DNA of 64,000 nt from NCBI GenBank assembly GCA_034401795.1, contig CM067369.1:91936579-92000578 (forward strand), given 5' to 3'. The position numbers and the translations under genes were made by a program. This DNA is from Chaetoderma sp. LZ-2023a (taxonomy: Eukaryota; Mollusca; Caudofoveata; Chaetodermatida; Chaetodermatidae). Under the pieces are notes generated by a model that did not search any database, was not told the origin of the DNA, and saw nothing but the letters and a program-made list of their open reading frames with translations. The first letter of the stretch is position 1. Each line of letters starts with the position of its first letter. This document shows positions 63,031 to 64,000 of the stretch, piece by piece.

Positions 63031-63430
63031 TCATGCAGATTGGTGATTCCAAAATCTGATTTGTTCTTTAAATTTTAGTTCTAGCCAACTGCAATATGAA
63101 TGTATAATACCGATTTGGTGATTCGCTTTTTGCATTGCAGTTGTTGAGGAAAATGGGTATTCCAGGATGTGACTCTGTGACCTCAATCTTTGACCCCAAA
63201 CAAAGGATTCTCTAGCCACTCATCATAAGATCAATGTACCAGTATGTGCCAAATTTGGTGATTCTACCTCGTAGGATTTTCGAGATATGCCTCGGATAAA
63301 CAGACAGACAGACCCACATGCAAGCAAACACGCACGCACACATACACACACACACGGCACCAACCAAAATACTCACACCGGCATTCGGCGGCATGAGTAA
63401 TCGTAAATTAACTGTCTGTATCCTGAATTT
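63031..63430. repeat. sequence downstream of the Penelope relic with (CA)n tract
   Basis: It contains 'gtgccaaatttggtgattct' and 'cgagatatgcctcggataaa' followed by 'cagacagacagac' and a CA-rich run at 63325-63357. It resembles the tails of interspersed repeats but is unassigned. Confidence 0.4.
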
Positions 63431-63474
63431 CTACAGGCCACATTTTCTAAGTCGTTAAACTCTGGACCACCAAC

Positions 63475-63525
63475 AACTTTCAGTCAGATAGTTTTCAAAA
63501 TATTCAGCAGGTTCAAAGTTATTAG
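63475..63525. repeat. foldback arm remnant
   Basis: 'aactttcagtcagatagttt' and 'tcaaaatattcagcagg' match one arm of an F1-like foldback. Only one arm is present. Confidence 0.4.
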
Positions 63526-63649
63526 CCATTGAAATTATTGTCTTGTGGCTTGCAGGAGCGAGACAGTTAAAATCGTATGGCTCCGTCACAAAAGTTGATC
63601 ACACGATGTGTAATAATTTACATCCACCCCCACCCCCACGTTTTGAAAA

Positions 63650-63975
63650 AACGGGGAGATTATGGTTTGGCTTTTGTATGTGCATCGGTCTGTCCGTCCA
63701 TTTCATTGTTTTTCGTACAATAACTTCACTTGTATGGATTCATTTCAAATTTGGTATGTCAACTGATAACATACCCTCGATTTAGATTGTGTATCAGCGA
63801 AACGAGTCTAGATTCACTGTAGTTATCGCCCTTGAAAAATTGACTTCACTTATAATGGATGGATTCATTTCAAATTTGGTATGTCAATTCCTGATGACAT
63901 ACCCTCGGTGACGGTTGCATATCAGCAAGATGTGTCTAGATTCACTGTAGTTATCTCCCTTGAAATACTCAAAAT
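63650..63975 (+). repeat. tandem repeat, two units of about 125 bp
   Basis: Each unit has 'tggattcatttcaaatttgg', 'tatgtcaa' and 'gtctagattcactgtagtta'. The style is like F4 (invertebrate 'atgtccgtccatcc' headed arrays) but the sequence differs. It may continue beyond the window. Confidence 0.7.
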
Positions 63976-64000
63976 TCGTCAAAGATATCTGTATATTTGG

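Overview
The window is animal nuclear DNA: AT-rich, with long spliced introns and a dense, layered load of transposable elements. One host gene can be recognised, on the + strand: the 3' half of a TBC1D2/TBC1D2B (Armus-type) Rab GTPase-activating protein. Eight coding exons run from about 812 to the stop codon at 51760-51762. Its PH and coiled-coil part must lie upstream of the window. The repeat types (foldback MITEs, families whose terminal units end in a 'gggcctcttgtt'-like string, DIRS and Penelope retroelements) suggest a marine invertebrate. A lophotrochozoan such as a mollusc is my guess; nothing in the window proves it.

Layout. 1-5000: TBC exons 1-3 among foldback elements and two minisatellites. 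5219-11615: a nearly full-length DIRS-type tyrosine-recombinase retrotransposon (element D1) inside a small foldback MITE. 11646-14375: two tandem-unit repeat families, the second ending a few bases before exon 4. 14376-24000: exons 4-7, a Tc1/mariner-like foldback element, a hAT-like element with an 8-bp target duplication, and a LINE relic on the minus strand. 23958-51663: one very large intron (27.7 kb) holding foldback MITEs, long 'tagctcacc...ggtgagc' repeats, a SINE, a CCATGG-rich block, about 0.9 kb of tetranucleotide microsatellite and a second, older DIRS element (D2, about 43.74-49.99 kb). 51664-51762: the last exon. Downstream: more of the same repeats, a third DIRS-type element on the minus strand without a recognisable RT region (D3, 56201-59851), then a broken Penelope-like element (about 61.3-63.0 kb) joined to a scrambled piece of the D3 family.

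How it fits together. The host protein's two catalytic fingers (Arg and Gln) are both encoded by exon 3, and all visible exons join in frame, so the gene looks intact. Almost everything else is repeat-derived. The strongest observations are: (1) two TBC splice acceptors lie about 7-12 bases from the edge of a repeat, so repeat termini seem to supply their upstream acceptor sequence; (2) D1 and D3 keep inverted terminal repeats plus an internal segment that is the complement of both outer ends joined, and both sit inside foldback MITEs; (3) D3 combines gag-like and recombinase parts without a recognisable reverse transcriptase; (4) a tiny foldback family recurs about 20 times. The DIRS elements are treated as fossils and only outlined. 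All similarity statements are by-eye recognition from memory; no search was run.
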